Assembly (NCBI GenBank): GCA_028673005.1
Contig: CM054116.1
Span: 101,410,207-101,474,206, forward strand
Length of the DNA stretch: 64,000 nucleotides
Direction of reading: 5' to 3'
Source of the DNA: Tanypteryx hageni
Taxonomy: Eukaryota; Arthropoda; Insecta; Odonata; Petaluridae
In this document: positions 33,551-45,415 of the stretch, in pieces
Layout of the letters: each line of letters starts with the position of its first letter
Numbering within the stretch: the stretch's first letter is position 1
The notes under the pieces: generated by a model
Seen by the model: only the letters and a program-made list of their open reading frames with translations
Told to the model about the DNA's origin: nothing
Databases searched by the model: none
Position numbers and translations under genes: made by a program

Positions 33551-36500
33551 GAGAGGAGGATGGAGAGAGGGGAAGATGGAGAAAGAAAGACGGAGAGATA
33601 AAGATGAAGAAAGAGGAAGAAGGAGAAAGAGGAAGATTGAGAGAGAGGAAGATCGAGAGAGAGGAAGATGGAGAGAGAGAGATGAATACGAAGAGAGACG
33701 AAAATGGAGAGGGAGGAAGATGGAGAGAAAAGAAAATGGAGAGAAAAGAAAATGGAGAGAGGAAAATGGAGAGAGAGGAAGATGGAGAGAGAGGAAGATC
33801 GAGAGAGAGGAAGATGGAGAGAGAGGAATATGGAGAGAGAGGAATATGGAGAGAGACGAAAATGGAGAGAGAGAAAGATGGTGTGAGGAAGATGGTGTGA
33901 GGAAGATGGATAGAGGAAGATAGAGAGTGAGGAAAAAGGAGAGCGAGGAAGATGGAGAGAGTGAAATGGAAAGGAAGATGCAGAGAGACGAAAATGGAGA
34001 GAGAGGAAGATGGTGTGAGGAAGATGGAGAGAGGAAGATGGAGAGAGTGGAAAATGGAGAGAGGAAAATCGAGGGACGTAAATGGAGAGAGAGGAAGATA
34101 CAGAGAGAGGAAGATGCAGAGAGAGGAAGATGGAGAGAATGAAAGATCGAGAGAATGAAAGATCGAGAGAGGAAGATAGAGAGAGAGAAAATGGAGAGAG
34201 AAAGTAGAGAGAGGAAGAAAGAGAGACAGGAAGATGAAGAGGGAGGCAGACGGAGAGAGAGAACGATGGAGAGAGGAAGATGGAGAGAAAGGGAGATTGA
34301 GAGACAGGAAGATGGAGAGAGAGGAAGATCGAGAGAGAGGAAGATCAAGAGAGAGGAAAATGAAGAGAAAGGACAATGGAGAGAGAGGAAAGATCGAGAG
34401 AATGAAAGATCAAGAGACAGGAAGATAGAGAGAGAGGAAGATGGAGAGAGAAAGAAGAGAGAGGAAGAAAGAGAGAGAGAGGGAGATGAAGAGTGTAAAA
34501 AGGAGAGAGAGGATGATCGAGAGAGAGGAAGATGGAGAGAGAAGAAGATGGAGAAAGAGGATGATGGAGAGGGAAAGAAAAGAGAGGAAGAATGAGAGAG
34601 AGGAAGATCAGGAGAGAGGAAGATCGAGAAAGAGGAAGACGGAGAGAGAGGAAAAAGGAGAGAGAGTAAAATGGAGAGAGAAGAACATCGCGAGAGAGGA
34701 TGTTGGAGAGAGAGAGGAAGAAGGTGAGAGATTTAGATGGAGAGAGAGGAAGTTAAAGTGAGGAATTTGAGAGAGAAAGATGAAGAGTAGGGAAGAAGGA
34801 GAGAGGCAGGAAGATCGACAGAGAGGAAGATCGAGAGAGAGCAAGATGGAGAGAGCGGAAGATGGAGAGAGAGGAATATCGAGAAAGAGGAAGATGGAAA
34901 GAGGGAAATGGAGAGGAAAATGGAGAGAGAGGACGATGAAGAGAGGGGAATATGGGGAGAGAGAGAGGGAGAGAGAGGAAGATCGAGAGAGAGGAAGATG
35001 GAGATAGAGTGAGGAAGATGGAGAGAGAGGGAGATGGAGAGAGAGGAAGATGGAGAGAGTAAGAAGGAGAGAGAGGAAGATCGAGAGAGAGAAAGAGGGT
35101 GAGACAAGACGATCGAGAGAAAGATAGAGAGAGAGAGGGAGAGAGAAGAAGATGAAGAGAGAGGAAGATTGAGAGAGAGGAAGATTGAGAGAGAGGTAGA
35201 TTTGAGAGAGTAGAGGGTGAGAGAGGAAGATCGAGAGAGAGGAAGATCGAGAGAGAGGAAGACCGAGAGAGAGGAAGATCGAGAGAGAGAAAGAGTGAGG
35301 GAGAGGAAGATCGAGAGAGGGAATGATGGAGAGAAAGGATGATGGAGAGAGAAGAAGATGAAGAGAGAGGAAGTTCGAGAGAGAAGAAGATGGAGATAGA
35401 GTGAGGAAGATGGAGAGAGAGGGAGATGAAAATAGTAAGAAGGAGAGAGAGGAAGATCGAGAGAGAGGAAGAGAGAGGAAATGGAGAATGAGGAAAATGA
35501 AGAGAGAGGAAGATCGAGAGAGAGGAATATCGCGAGAGGGAGGAAGATCAAGAAAGAGGAAGATGAAGAGAGAGGAAGATCGAGAGAGAGGAAGATCGAG
35601 AGAGGAAGATGGAGAGAGAGAGGATAATGGAGAGAGAAGAAAATGGAGAGAGGAAGATTGAGAGAAGAATATCGAGAGAGAGAGAATGATCGAGAGAGAG
35701 AGGAAGATGGAGAGAGAGGAAGATCGAGAGAGAGGAAGATCGAGAGAGAGAGGAACATGAAGAGAGAAAGAAAAGAGACGAAGATAGAGAGAGGAATATC
35801 GAGAGAAGAAAATGGAGAGAGAGGAAGATGGAGAGAGAGGAAAGTCGAGAGAGAGGAATATGAAGAGGGAGGAAGATGGAGAGAGAGGAATATGAAGAGG
35901 GAGGAAGATGGTAGAGAGAGGAAGATCGAGAGAGGGGAAAATGGAAAGAGAGGAAAATGGAGAGAGAGAAAGATGGAGAGAGGAAGATCGAGAGAGAGGA
36001 AGATGGAGAGAGAGAGGAAAATCGAAAGAGAGGAAATGGAGAAAGGAAATGAAGAGAGAGGTAGATGGAGAGAGAGAAAGATGGAAAGAGAAAGAAGAGA
36101 GAGGAAGATAGAGAGGAAGATCGAGATAGAGGAAAATCGAAAGAGAGGAAGATGGAGAAAGGAAATGAAGAGAGGAAGTTGGAGAGAGAGGAAGTTGGAG
36201 AGAGAGGAAAATGGAGAGAGAGGAATATAGAGAGAGGAAGATCGAGAGAGAACAAGATAGAGAGAGCGGAAGATGGAGAGAGAGTTAGATGGAGAGAGAG
36301 GAAGTTAAAGTGAGGAATTGGAGAAAGAATGATGAAGAATAAGGTAGAAGGAGAGCGGCAGGAAGATCGAGAGAGAGGAAGATGGAGATAGAGTGAGGAT
36401 GATGGAGAGAGAGAGGGAGATGTAGAGAGAGGTAGATGGAGAGAGTTAGAAGGAGAGAGAGGAAGATCGAGAGAGAGGAAGATCGAGAGAGAGAAAGAGG

Positions 36501-37990
36501 GAGAGAGAGGAAGATTGAGAGAGAGATGAAGATGAAGAGAGAGGAATATCGAGAGAGAGGAAGATGGAGAGAGAGGGAGATGGAAAGAGTAAGAAGGAGA
36601 GAGGAAGATTGAGAGAGAGGAAGAGGAAGAGAGAGGAAAATGGAGGGAGTGGAAGACGAAGAGAGAGGAAGATGGAGAGAGAGGAAGATCGAGAGAGGAA
36701 GATGGAGAGAGAGAGGATAATGGAGAGAGAAGAAAATGGAGAGAGGAAGATTGAGAGAAGAATATCGAGAGAGAGAGAATGATCGAGAGAGAGAGGAAGA
36801 TGGAGAGAGAGGAAGATCGAGAGAGAGGAAGATCGAGAGAGAGAGGAACATGAAGAGAGAAAGAAAAGAGACGAAGATAGAGAGAGGAATATCGAGAGAA
36901 GAAAATGGAGAGAGAGGAAGATGGAGAGAGAGGAAAGTCGAGAGAGAGGAATATGAAGAGGGAGGAAGATGGAGAGAGAGGAATATGAAGAGGGAGGAAG
37001 ATGGTAGAGAGAGGAAGATCGAGAGAGGGGAAAATGGAAAGAGAGGAAAATGGAGAGAGAGAAAGATGGAGAGAGGAAGATCGAGAGAGAGGAAGATGGA
37101 GAGAGAGAGGAAAATCGAAAGAGAGGAAATGGAGAAAGGAAATGAAGAGAGAGGTAGATGGAGAGAGAGAAAGATGGAAAGAGAAAGAAGAGAGAGGAAG
37201 ATAGAGAGGAAGATCGAGATAGAGGAAAATCGAAAGAGAGGAAGATGGAGAAAGGAAATGAAGAGAGGAAGTTGGAGAGAGAGGAAGTTGGAGAGAGAGG
37301 AAAATGGAGAGAGAGGAATATAGAGAGAGGAAGATCGAGAGAGAACAAGATAGAGAGAGCGGAAGATGGAGAGAGAGTTAGATGGAGAGAGAGGAAGTTA
37401 AAGTGAGGAATTGGAGAAAGAATGATGAAGAATAAGGTAGAAGGAGAGCGGCAGGAAGATCGAGAGAGAGGAAGATGGAGATAGAGTGAGGATGATGGAG
37501 AGAGAGAGGGAGATGTAGAGAGAGGTAGATGGAGAGAGTTAGAAGGAGAGAGAGGAAGATCGAGAGAGAGGAAGATCGAGAGAGAGAAAGAGGGAGAGAG
37601 AGGAAGATTGAGAGAGAGATGAAGATGAAGAGAGAGGAATATCGAGAGAGAGGAAGATGGAGAGAGAGGGAGATGGAAAGAGTAAGAAGGAGAGAGGAAG
37701 ATTGAGAGAGAGGAAGAGGAAGAGAGAGGAAAATGGAGGGAGTGGAAGACGAAGAGAGAGGAAGATGGAGAGAGAGGAAGATCGAGAGAGAGGAATATCG
37801 AGAGAGAGAAAGAGAGAGGAAGATGAAGAGAGAGGAAGATGGAGAGAGAGGAAGATCGAGAGAGAGGAAGATGGAGAGAGAGGAAGATGAAGAGAGAGGG
37901 AGATGAAGAGAGATGGAGATGGAGAGGGAGAGTAAGATCGGGAGTGAGGTAGTTGGAGAGAGAAGAAGATGGAGAGGAAGAGCGAGAGAG
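33551..37990. repeat. GA satellite with higher-order structure
   Basis: The array is about 4.4 kb of nearly pure purine built from a 15-base unit GAGAGAGGAAGATGG and variants (GATCGA, AATATG and GAAAATGG types). Rare marker words show a larger order. GGAAGTTAAAGTGAGGAATT occurs at 34748, 36300 and 37393. The block from about 35582 to 36674 is repeated in tandem at 36675-37767 with a period of 1,093 bases and no difference that I could see. Many long frames on both strands (up to 348 codons, S/L/F-rich on one strand and R/E/K-rich on the other) are repeat products and not genes. Confidence 0.95.
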
Positions 37991-38036
37991 AAGAAGATGA
38001 AGGGAGATGATGATCTAGAGATTGATTGTTTGATGT

Positions 38037-38095
38037 TGTCTTTATTTGGGGCGAAATAGATACTAAAAAGTCCCATATTCCACCTAACCCCTAAG
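38037..38095 (-). repeat. LINE-3'-end-like repeat, copy 4 (short)
   Basis: GTCTTTATTTGGGGCGAAAT through CCACCTAACCCC matches the left edge of the repeats at 20770 and 30890. Only about 60 bases are present, with GA satellite on both sides. This is a strongly truncated insertion within the array. Confidence 0.6.
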
Positions 38096-38450
38096 AGAGA
38101 GGAAAATCGAGGGAGAGGAAGTTGGAGAGAGAGGAAATTGGAAAGAGAGGAAGATGGAGAGAGTAAGATGTATAGATAAGGAGGTAGATGAACATGAAGA
38201 GAAGAATAGAAGAATAGCGTAACCAAAAATTTGAAGAAACGGATTAGCAGATTAGAGATAATATAATGTAGAGAATGAGATTGAGAGAGAGGAATTTGGA
38301 AAGAGAGGAAGTTGGAGATAGAAGAAGATGGAGAGATAGGGAGGTAGATGGACATGAAGAGAAGGATAGAAGAGTAATGAAACGAGAAGGATAAAGAAAT
38401 GGAAGGAAATAAAGCAGAGTTGAGATAATATAATGTAGGGAATGAGAAAG
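38096..38450. repeat. Direct duplication of about 160 bp at satellite edge
   Basis: GAGGTAGATGAACATGAAGA at 38181 recurs at 38341 as GAGGTAGATGGACATGAAGA. AGATAATATAATGTAG near 38255 recurs near 38423, so a unit of 160-167 bases is present twice with several changes. Confidence 0.75.
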
Positions 38451-41400
38451 GGATCGGGTATGACTAGAAGAGAGGAAAGAGACGGGAAATATGGAGGAGA
38501 AGAGCCTGAATGGAATTTTTTTGGGAAAGAGTTTATGCTTTCGGATTAACTTCGTTACGCGTTGAAAGTGAGGAAATAGAAGCTTCGGGCATAAAATGAA
38601 GAGTGAACAGATTGGTCCGAGATATGACAGCGGAAATGAATAATTTTGAAAGGGAATAATTAAGCGATTAGATTAAGGAGGGCGATATACGGAGAGGGCA
38701 CCAAAGGATTCGGGAGAATCTTGTCCCATAAGGCCGTTAGCTTACTGCACGCAGTTCGTTTGACGGTAATCGACAAAGAAATCGTCGAACGACATTTCAA
38801 AAATTAAAGTAGCTTAATGAGGAATTTAATATTCGAGTTCACGCATCCTTTTCGTATCTGCTTATTAAATCTAAGGGGGGAGGAGAAAATTCTGAATGCG
38901 ACCGGGAATCGAAGCCAAGATTTTTCAACTTGAGGGGCAAGTGCTTTATAAAGCTTTCAAGCCTGTATGATTTTCCTTCCTTAAATGAAGGTATTTCAGA
39001 TTAGGAAGGGCCACGTACAATTTACAACAATAAAGGTTTTCACCGAGTTCAACAGATAATTCTCTTACTTATCCTCAAATCAGTGAGGTAACTGAAGCTA
39101 GAAGATGTAACGTGTGTAATTAAGACATACATTACCTTATAACACCTTATCAGTTTACTATAATTGTGATTCAACTCATCATCGAACGGAATTTTCACTC
39201 GACAGCCAATAAGAATCTTCCAGGCTAGGATAATTTTGGTCCAAAAAATTAAAATGATTGTTTTCTAAAAACATTCCATTCACTAATTTGTCAAAATATC
39301 TGCCCTTCAAGGCGATTAAAAGTGACTATTTTCCGGCTAATTCTATTGAAACAATTTCCTTTTTAGAGTTTTCCTTTTTGTTTCGATAGGGACTTTTTCA
39401 TCGCTCCAGGGGCCTGCCTTAACCCAAAGCGCCGTAAAATCGAGAAAGAGAGAGATACACACACAAAAGGGAAATGTAATGAAGAAGCGGATGGTGATTA
39501 AGGCGCGGAACAAAACGGACGAGATATCCAAAACCGAGAGCAAACAGACGGGCGGAAAAGTGAATTTTCGGAAAATTGCCCACCGTGATTGTCAAGGAGG
39601 GAGAAGTGAGGGGGAGTAGGGGAGCAGGGGGGAGGTAAGAGGGAGGAAGTGAGGAAGATAGAGAGATATTGCCAGAGAGATAATAGGCGATAAGGCGATA
39701 AGGCGACGGGACAAATAAGTCTGAAAACCCATCGAGTGAGAAAGAGAGAGAGATTGAGCGAATATTCAGATAAAGAGGGAGGAGGGGGGGGATAATATAG
39801 AGAGAGGAAAAAGAGATAGGAGTAAAAAGAAATGGAGCAAGTGAGTGAGCCACAGAATGCTCCGATAATAGAGACAAAAGGGAAGAGAAGTTTCTCTTTG
39901 ATGAGTAGGATATCAAATAAGGAGATGTATTTGATTTTCTTTTACTTCGTGCCGCCTCTGGGAAACAGAGGAGGGTGAAAGGGAGGGAGGGAGTGGGGAC
40001 TGAATGGGAAACTCGGAATTAGCAAGAGGAGGAAGTGATGTAGGGTATTTTCTTAGGGAGGGAGGGTGAGAGGGAGACGGTAGAATTAGCGGGATTGAAG
40101 AGCGGAAGAATAGTTTCTTAGAATGGGTCTCAATTAACTAGGATCATTCAAGGGTTTCTAAATGAGTGTTAAAAGGAAAAAGAGGGGGGGAGAGAGAGAG
40201 AGAGAGAGAGAGACCGAGGAGAGATGAGCCGAATGGAAGGAGTCGTTTTTTAATACTGAACAGAAAACAACCAACTGTGAAGAGTTGGAATTTGGGATTA
40301 GGGCAGTTCCATGAGGAAGAGAAGAGAGAAATATGTGGGAGAACCTCAATCAAAGAGAGAAAAAGTCCTTCCTTATCGAAACTTCGAGTTAAACAACTTC
40401 ATTTTAAGGTATGTGAATGAGAACGATAAAACACGTACCCTTCGACTAATCGCAAATTAGAATAATACGGCTTCGAGCTATCGAAGTTGGACCTCATACT
40501 GGTGTGATAGGAATAAAAGACACTAGAATCGAAACGGAAATAATAATAGGCAGATGAAATATTCTCCTTCTGTAGTTAGCTTTCTTTACCTCCGGTTATT
40601 TACCTCCTTTCCCTTCAAACTCCACTTTCTTCGCCTCCACTTCTAAATCCATTGTGGTAGCTTGGCTCTCTTATACTCCCTCAAGAATGGAATTCTGAGC
40701 TATTTATTCATTCGAGAAGATGTCATCTTCAGCAGCGTCGAAAATATGTGCCACAGACAGGAGTGAAAAAAATCACGTGAAGTTGTTCACTACAGGGAAG
40801 AATTCCTTATTATCCAATTTTATACCTTAAGACAGTGTATTTTTTAACCGCTGACGAATTCCGGAAAACAATAGAAACAAAGAGAACGATGGCATAGCGA
40901 TATTATTGGAGCGCTTTGCAAATAAAACAGCTAGTTTACCTGCATCATTTATACGGTACGCACTGAAAATAAATAAAAGTTGAACGATTATTGGCGGGCA
41001 GTTATAAATAAGCCCTGGAACTAAAGAAATAAGAAAATTTTATTTGAAAGATTATTATAACCTCCCAGGTTCCCATTTGAAGTGAGTCCTTTCCAGCAAA
41101 TATATTTGACACTGTAATCAATGCTGAATCGAACCAAATTTTTAATCAATCTTAAAAATATATTTCTACGAAATTATTCGATTTTATGGTAATAATTTCC
41201 GTCTCTTTGGACTCACCCCACTTTGTCCACCAGCCATGGAAATAAGACAGGCGGGAAAAAAAGTCGAGACAGTTTTTACGTCGAAAAAACTTATCGAATA
41301 ACAAAAAGTATTCACTCTGCGAAAATTCGATCACAAGCGACTCGATAATAAGAAAAAATCCTTAATTCAGAACATTTGCCCGCTCGAGGTAGAAGTTCAT

Positions 41401-42699
41401 TCCCGTAAACATTTCTCAGGAATTACCGAAACAATACCTGGATTTTCCCGTAGATTTCTGTAGAATTATTTCCATCCGAAAAATTCCAGCAATAACCGTT
41501 CGACTTCGTACGAAAAGACAGGCATCGACATCCTTTATTCCTCTCTCTTCTTTGCGAGTTCGAGAAAAATCGCCTCAGGTTTCTCTCACCAAGAGAGAGA
41601 AAAAAGAGAAAGCGTGGTTTATTTCCTTCCCGGCGCGAAACGGCAAAGAGATGGCGAGCGCAACGCGTTAAAGAGACAAAAAGTAAGGTGGTCAAAGCGG
41701 AGGGGGAAAGATAGAAAGGAAACCCGAGTAAAAAGGGCAAAAAATAACAATATAAAAGAAAACAAAACGAACGGGAAAAAGAGATGGAAGAAGGGCGATA
41801 TTGACGGAAGAACAGTACGTGACGTGACGCGAGGGAGAGAGAAGAACAGGAGGAAGGGTTGGTAGAGTGAAGGGAATGAGAAGAAGAGAGGAGGAGAAGT
41901 AGAAAAAGAAGAATGAGAGAACTCTAAAGTGAGAGGACGAGGGTGGAAGCGTGGGAAGTTTGAAGAGAGCGTGTTAGAGGGAAAGAGAAAGAGGAGAATG
42001 CAGAGAAGAATGAATGTACCAGAGAGTGCGTGAGAAGAGTTAGGAAATTATTAATGGCGAAGAATGGAAAGGGAAAGAGGCATATGTAAGGAAAGGATTG
42101 AGTGCATGTGCCGGTGTGAGTGTGTGCGCGCGCGAATTTTGGAAGACGTATAGAAGAGAGAGGGTTTCACTAAGTACGAGGACGAGGTTGAGGGAGGACG
42201 TCAGAGAGAAAGGAGAGGATAGAGAGAGAGAGGGAATGAGTGTGAGAGGGAATGCCGTGGCACCAGATTCCGTTTCTATGGCAACCAACGCAGAGAATCC
42301 CGGGCCACTAGCAAGGCGACTCGCGGTAGAGAGAGAGAGAGAGGGATGTGGAGAAGAAAACTAAAGAGGGAGGCGAAGTGGGCTGGTCCAGGGTAACTGG
42401 GTCGCCACGGAAAACATATAGAAGACGAATCAGTCTCACACACACATACACACGCGCGTGAGCGAATAAAATCCACGGCGGTGAGGGAAGGAGGAGGAGG
42501 AGAGGGAAGGAAATTCAAAGCGACCCGCCGCCACGCATTGCGTCCGTTACGGTAGTTTTTATCGCCTTCACGCGCTAGATCGTGAAAGAGAGAGAGAAAA
42601 GAAAGAGTGGAAATTTTTCGCTCCGAACGCCTTTCGCGAAGTGAATTTTTGGAAGCGCGGGATAATTAGATCGCCGCAGTGGTACTACGAGTTCGGACG
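38451..42699. other. Intergenic; no supported gene
   Basis: Mixed sequence with GA-rich patches (39590-39860, 40180-40215, 41840-42350) and AT-rich stretches. A tRNA-like fragment at 38885 is listed separately. Minus-strand frames up to 165 codons (39916-39419) are S/L/P-rich reads of GA tracts. I see no domain, tRNA gene or splice-flanked exon. Confidence 0.35.
38885..38965 (-). repeat. tRNA-like SINE fragment
   Basis: The minus strand reads AAAGCACTTGCCCCTCAAGT, then GGCTTCGATTCCCGGTCG as the B-box, then AGAATTTTCTCC. The B-box and the TTTTCTCC end match the fragment at 15020-15110. There is no full cloverleaf. Confidence 0.4.
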
Positions 42700-42726
42700 G
42701 GGGGGGGGGGGGGGAGGGGGGGGGAG
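42698..42726. repeat. Poly-G run
   Basis: A near-uninterrupted G run of about 25 bases with single-A breaks, preceded by GGAC. It could form a quadruplex, and its length may be an assembly estimate. Confidence 0.85.
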
Positions 42727-44020
42727 GAAACTTTTTTTTATAAGATAAAAAGATAAGGTAGTAGTACAATGGTTGGCACGCGCACTCATTTGAAAATTAT
42801 AAAAAACCACTCTGAAGAAGAGATTTCATGAAAAAAAACTTTTCTGATGTGTTTATTTACCGGACTCTCTCGTTCGTCCTCCAGGCGTCGATCCCAGCAA
42901 AAAAGGTCGATGCGCCGAACACACGTCGGTGCGACGATAGCGAGGAAATAAAAAAAAACACGGAAATGATCGGAACGATTTTTTAAAAATATACAAATAT
43001 ACAATCTTCTTCACAGAACACACATCATCTTGACGTCGGAAAAGAAAAAGAGCGAGCACATCTTTCGGGTGTTCCCAAGTCGCGTCTTCGCCGCCGTCAT
43101 TCGCGGAGGAGACCCCGTCTTAGAGAAAACCTCAGCGGTCGCACTAAACGGGCTCCGTGGGATACGAGGGGACCCGAATCCATGGTGACGGATCTCCACC
43201 GCTTAAAGTTTCACAAAATAGCTCGTCCCACGCGAAGAAACCCAACGTCAAAGCAGGGAGTCTGATAAGTCCTCTCATCACTACACCGCGCACTATGTCG
43301 AAAACTCGGGGTCGAAACTACGGCAGTGCACGTCAAAGCTCACGAGATACATTGTCCGGCTCCCTCCGCAGATCCCATCCATCGCCGTTGAGGTGGAAGA
43401 ATTCTTTTCGAAACTAAATAAAAGTCCCCAACGAACCGGAGTTTGCCGATTTTTTCCCCTCAGTGGTCGTCGTTTCAGCGCCTCCCCGTTAAGAAAAAAA
43501 GACACGATTTTCGTAAGCGCGTTTCAACTACCACGGAGCAACATCACGACGCGAACGGCAAGCCATACGTACGATACTCGCGCGGAAGACAACTTCTCCT
43601 CTCTCTCTTCTAATTTTTCCCCGAGAATCAAACACACTCGACACGAAAATCAAAACCGCACACGATGTAATCGTCGAATAACTATGCAACTGTTCCCCAA
43701 AAACGTAACCTTAATATTCGTCGACGAAAAGAGTCCGGCGCCGTCGACGCTTTCCCCCGGCGAAGCGTCGGGTCAACTCTTCTCTCTCTCTCACTCACTC
43801 ACTCACTCCAAGCGCCGGCCGGCGTTAAGCGAACTCACGGCGTCATTACCCTTTTTTATTCCCTACTCTACTCTTTCCCTCACTCTTCTCGCGGGGCTTC
43901 GAACCGGCGTCCTGTCACGTACGACACCCGGAGCTGGAACATTCAGTCCGAGCTCCGGGCCGGCACTCCTCCGGTCCCTTACTCGGGGATCCTCCTCTTT
44001 TTCCGGGGCTCGCACCGGCT
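42727..44020. other. CpG-rich region, possible promoter or untranslated exon
   Basis: From about 43040 to 44000 the sequence is rich in CpG (for example CGTCTTCGCCGCCGTCATTC at 43082) and lies beside GA and CT arrays. A 264-codon plus frame (43393-44187) starts here but turns into an S/P/L-rich read of the CT tract. In insects such CpG- and GAGA-rich DNA is often found near promoters, but no TATA box, initiator or downstream gene can be shown. Confidence 0.25.
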
Positions 44021-45415
44021 CCCCTCCCACGCTTCTGCCGCTCTCTCTCTACGCTCACCTCCCCTCTCGTCCCACCCCCCACTCCTCCTCCCTCCCCTCA
44101 TTTCCTTCCCCTAACGCCCCTCCGCTCTGCCTTCCCCTCCAAAACGTGCTCTCCCCTCTTCCTACTCTCGACCTCCTCCCTACCTAACCATCTCTCTCTC
44201 TCTCTCTCTCCCTCGCCTCCTCCCGCACCGAGCCCGAAGGGGAAGGGGTGAAACCACTTCAGTACCTCCTCCCCCGCCGCCGTCCACCCCCTCCCCCTCC
44301 GCTCTTTCTCCTCTCCTCCCTCGATGCCTGCCTCAGCGCATACCCTCACAGCTAACTCCACCCTTCCCTCTCTCCTTTCTCATCTCTCTCCACCCTTAAC
44401 ACCGCCAACCTCTGCTTCGCTCCCTCATCTCGTTTTCCTCTCCCCCTTTCGCTCCAACTTTTCTCCGTTCCTCTCTCGTCCTTCCCTCCCCTTTCTCTCG
44501 TCGCTCCATCCTTCCTCTCTTTTCATTCTCTGATTTACTTCCCCTTTTCTCTGCCCTTACTACGGCTCGATCCTTATTACTCCGCTATCTAAGCATCTAC
44601 CCTTCTAATTCTGCTCCCGTGCGCTCTCGCGCTCGTTCATTCATTCTTCTCTCCCGTCTTTCCTTTTCTCCTCAAGCCTCTCTCCTCACTTCATATTACA
44701 TACTACTTTTTTACTCTCGTTTCTTCTCTCCTTTCTTTCTAATCCCTCTACCTGACTTTACTCTCCCTCCCTCTTTCTATTTTTCCCTATCGCCATCTCT
44801 CCTCCATCTTGCTCTTTCCTATTCCCTCTCCCTCTTTCTTCCCTTACTACTCTATCTATTTTACTCCTTTCTAGTTTCCTTCTCTCTCTTTTCACCTCTT
44901 TTTCTCTTCCCCTCCCTTTCTCTCAGACTCCTCTATTTCTCTAACTTTCTCTCACCCTCTCTCTCAATTTATTTTCTATTCCTCTCTCCATTTTTCTCCC
45001 CTTCCTCTCTCTATTAAGCTTTCACTCTTTATCTTTCTCATTATATTCCTCTGCCCTCCTCTTTCGATTTCCCTCCTCTTATCTTCCCCTGTGTTTCTCT
45101 CCCTCTCTTTTCTCTCTCTATTCCTCTCCCTCTCCTCTCTATCTTTCTTCTTCCTTTCCTTTTATCTCTCTATTCCTCTCCCCCTTCTCTCTCTATTTCC
45201 CTCCTCTTATCTTCCCCCTCTGTATTTCTCTTCCCTTCTTTTCTCTCTCTATTTCTTTCCCCTTCCTCTCTCCCATTTCTTTTCCCCCTCTCTCTTCTTC
45301 TCCCCCTACCTCCCTTCTCCTTCTCTCTCTACATCCCTCCCCTCCCTCCCCCTTCCTCTATCCTCTCTTTCTCTTCCCTTCCCTCTCCCTCCAACCCTCT
45401 CCGTTCTCCAACCGA
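44020..45415. repeat. Pyrimidine-rich (CT) tract, 1.4 kb
   Basis: C and T make up nearly all of the tract, in irregular CTCTCTC, TTCCCC and TTTATTTC words. A loosely repeated stretch, CTCTCTATTCCTCTCCCTCT-like, occurs at 45112, 45166 and 45245. The frames at 44619-45017 and 45091-45474 are S/L/F/P products of the tract. Confidence 0.85.

Noticed and set aside
33302..37406. Many long open frames on both strands (up to 348 codons)
   Set aside because: They are translations of a purine satellite: S/L/F-rich on one strand and R/E/K-rich on the other, open in several frames at once, with no domain.
43393..44187. 264-codon plus-strand ORF
   Set aside because: Its second half is an S/P/L-rich read of the CT tract, no domain is visible and no splice or start support exists.
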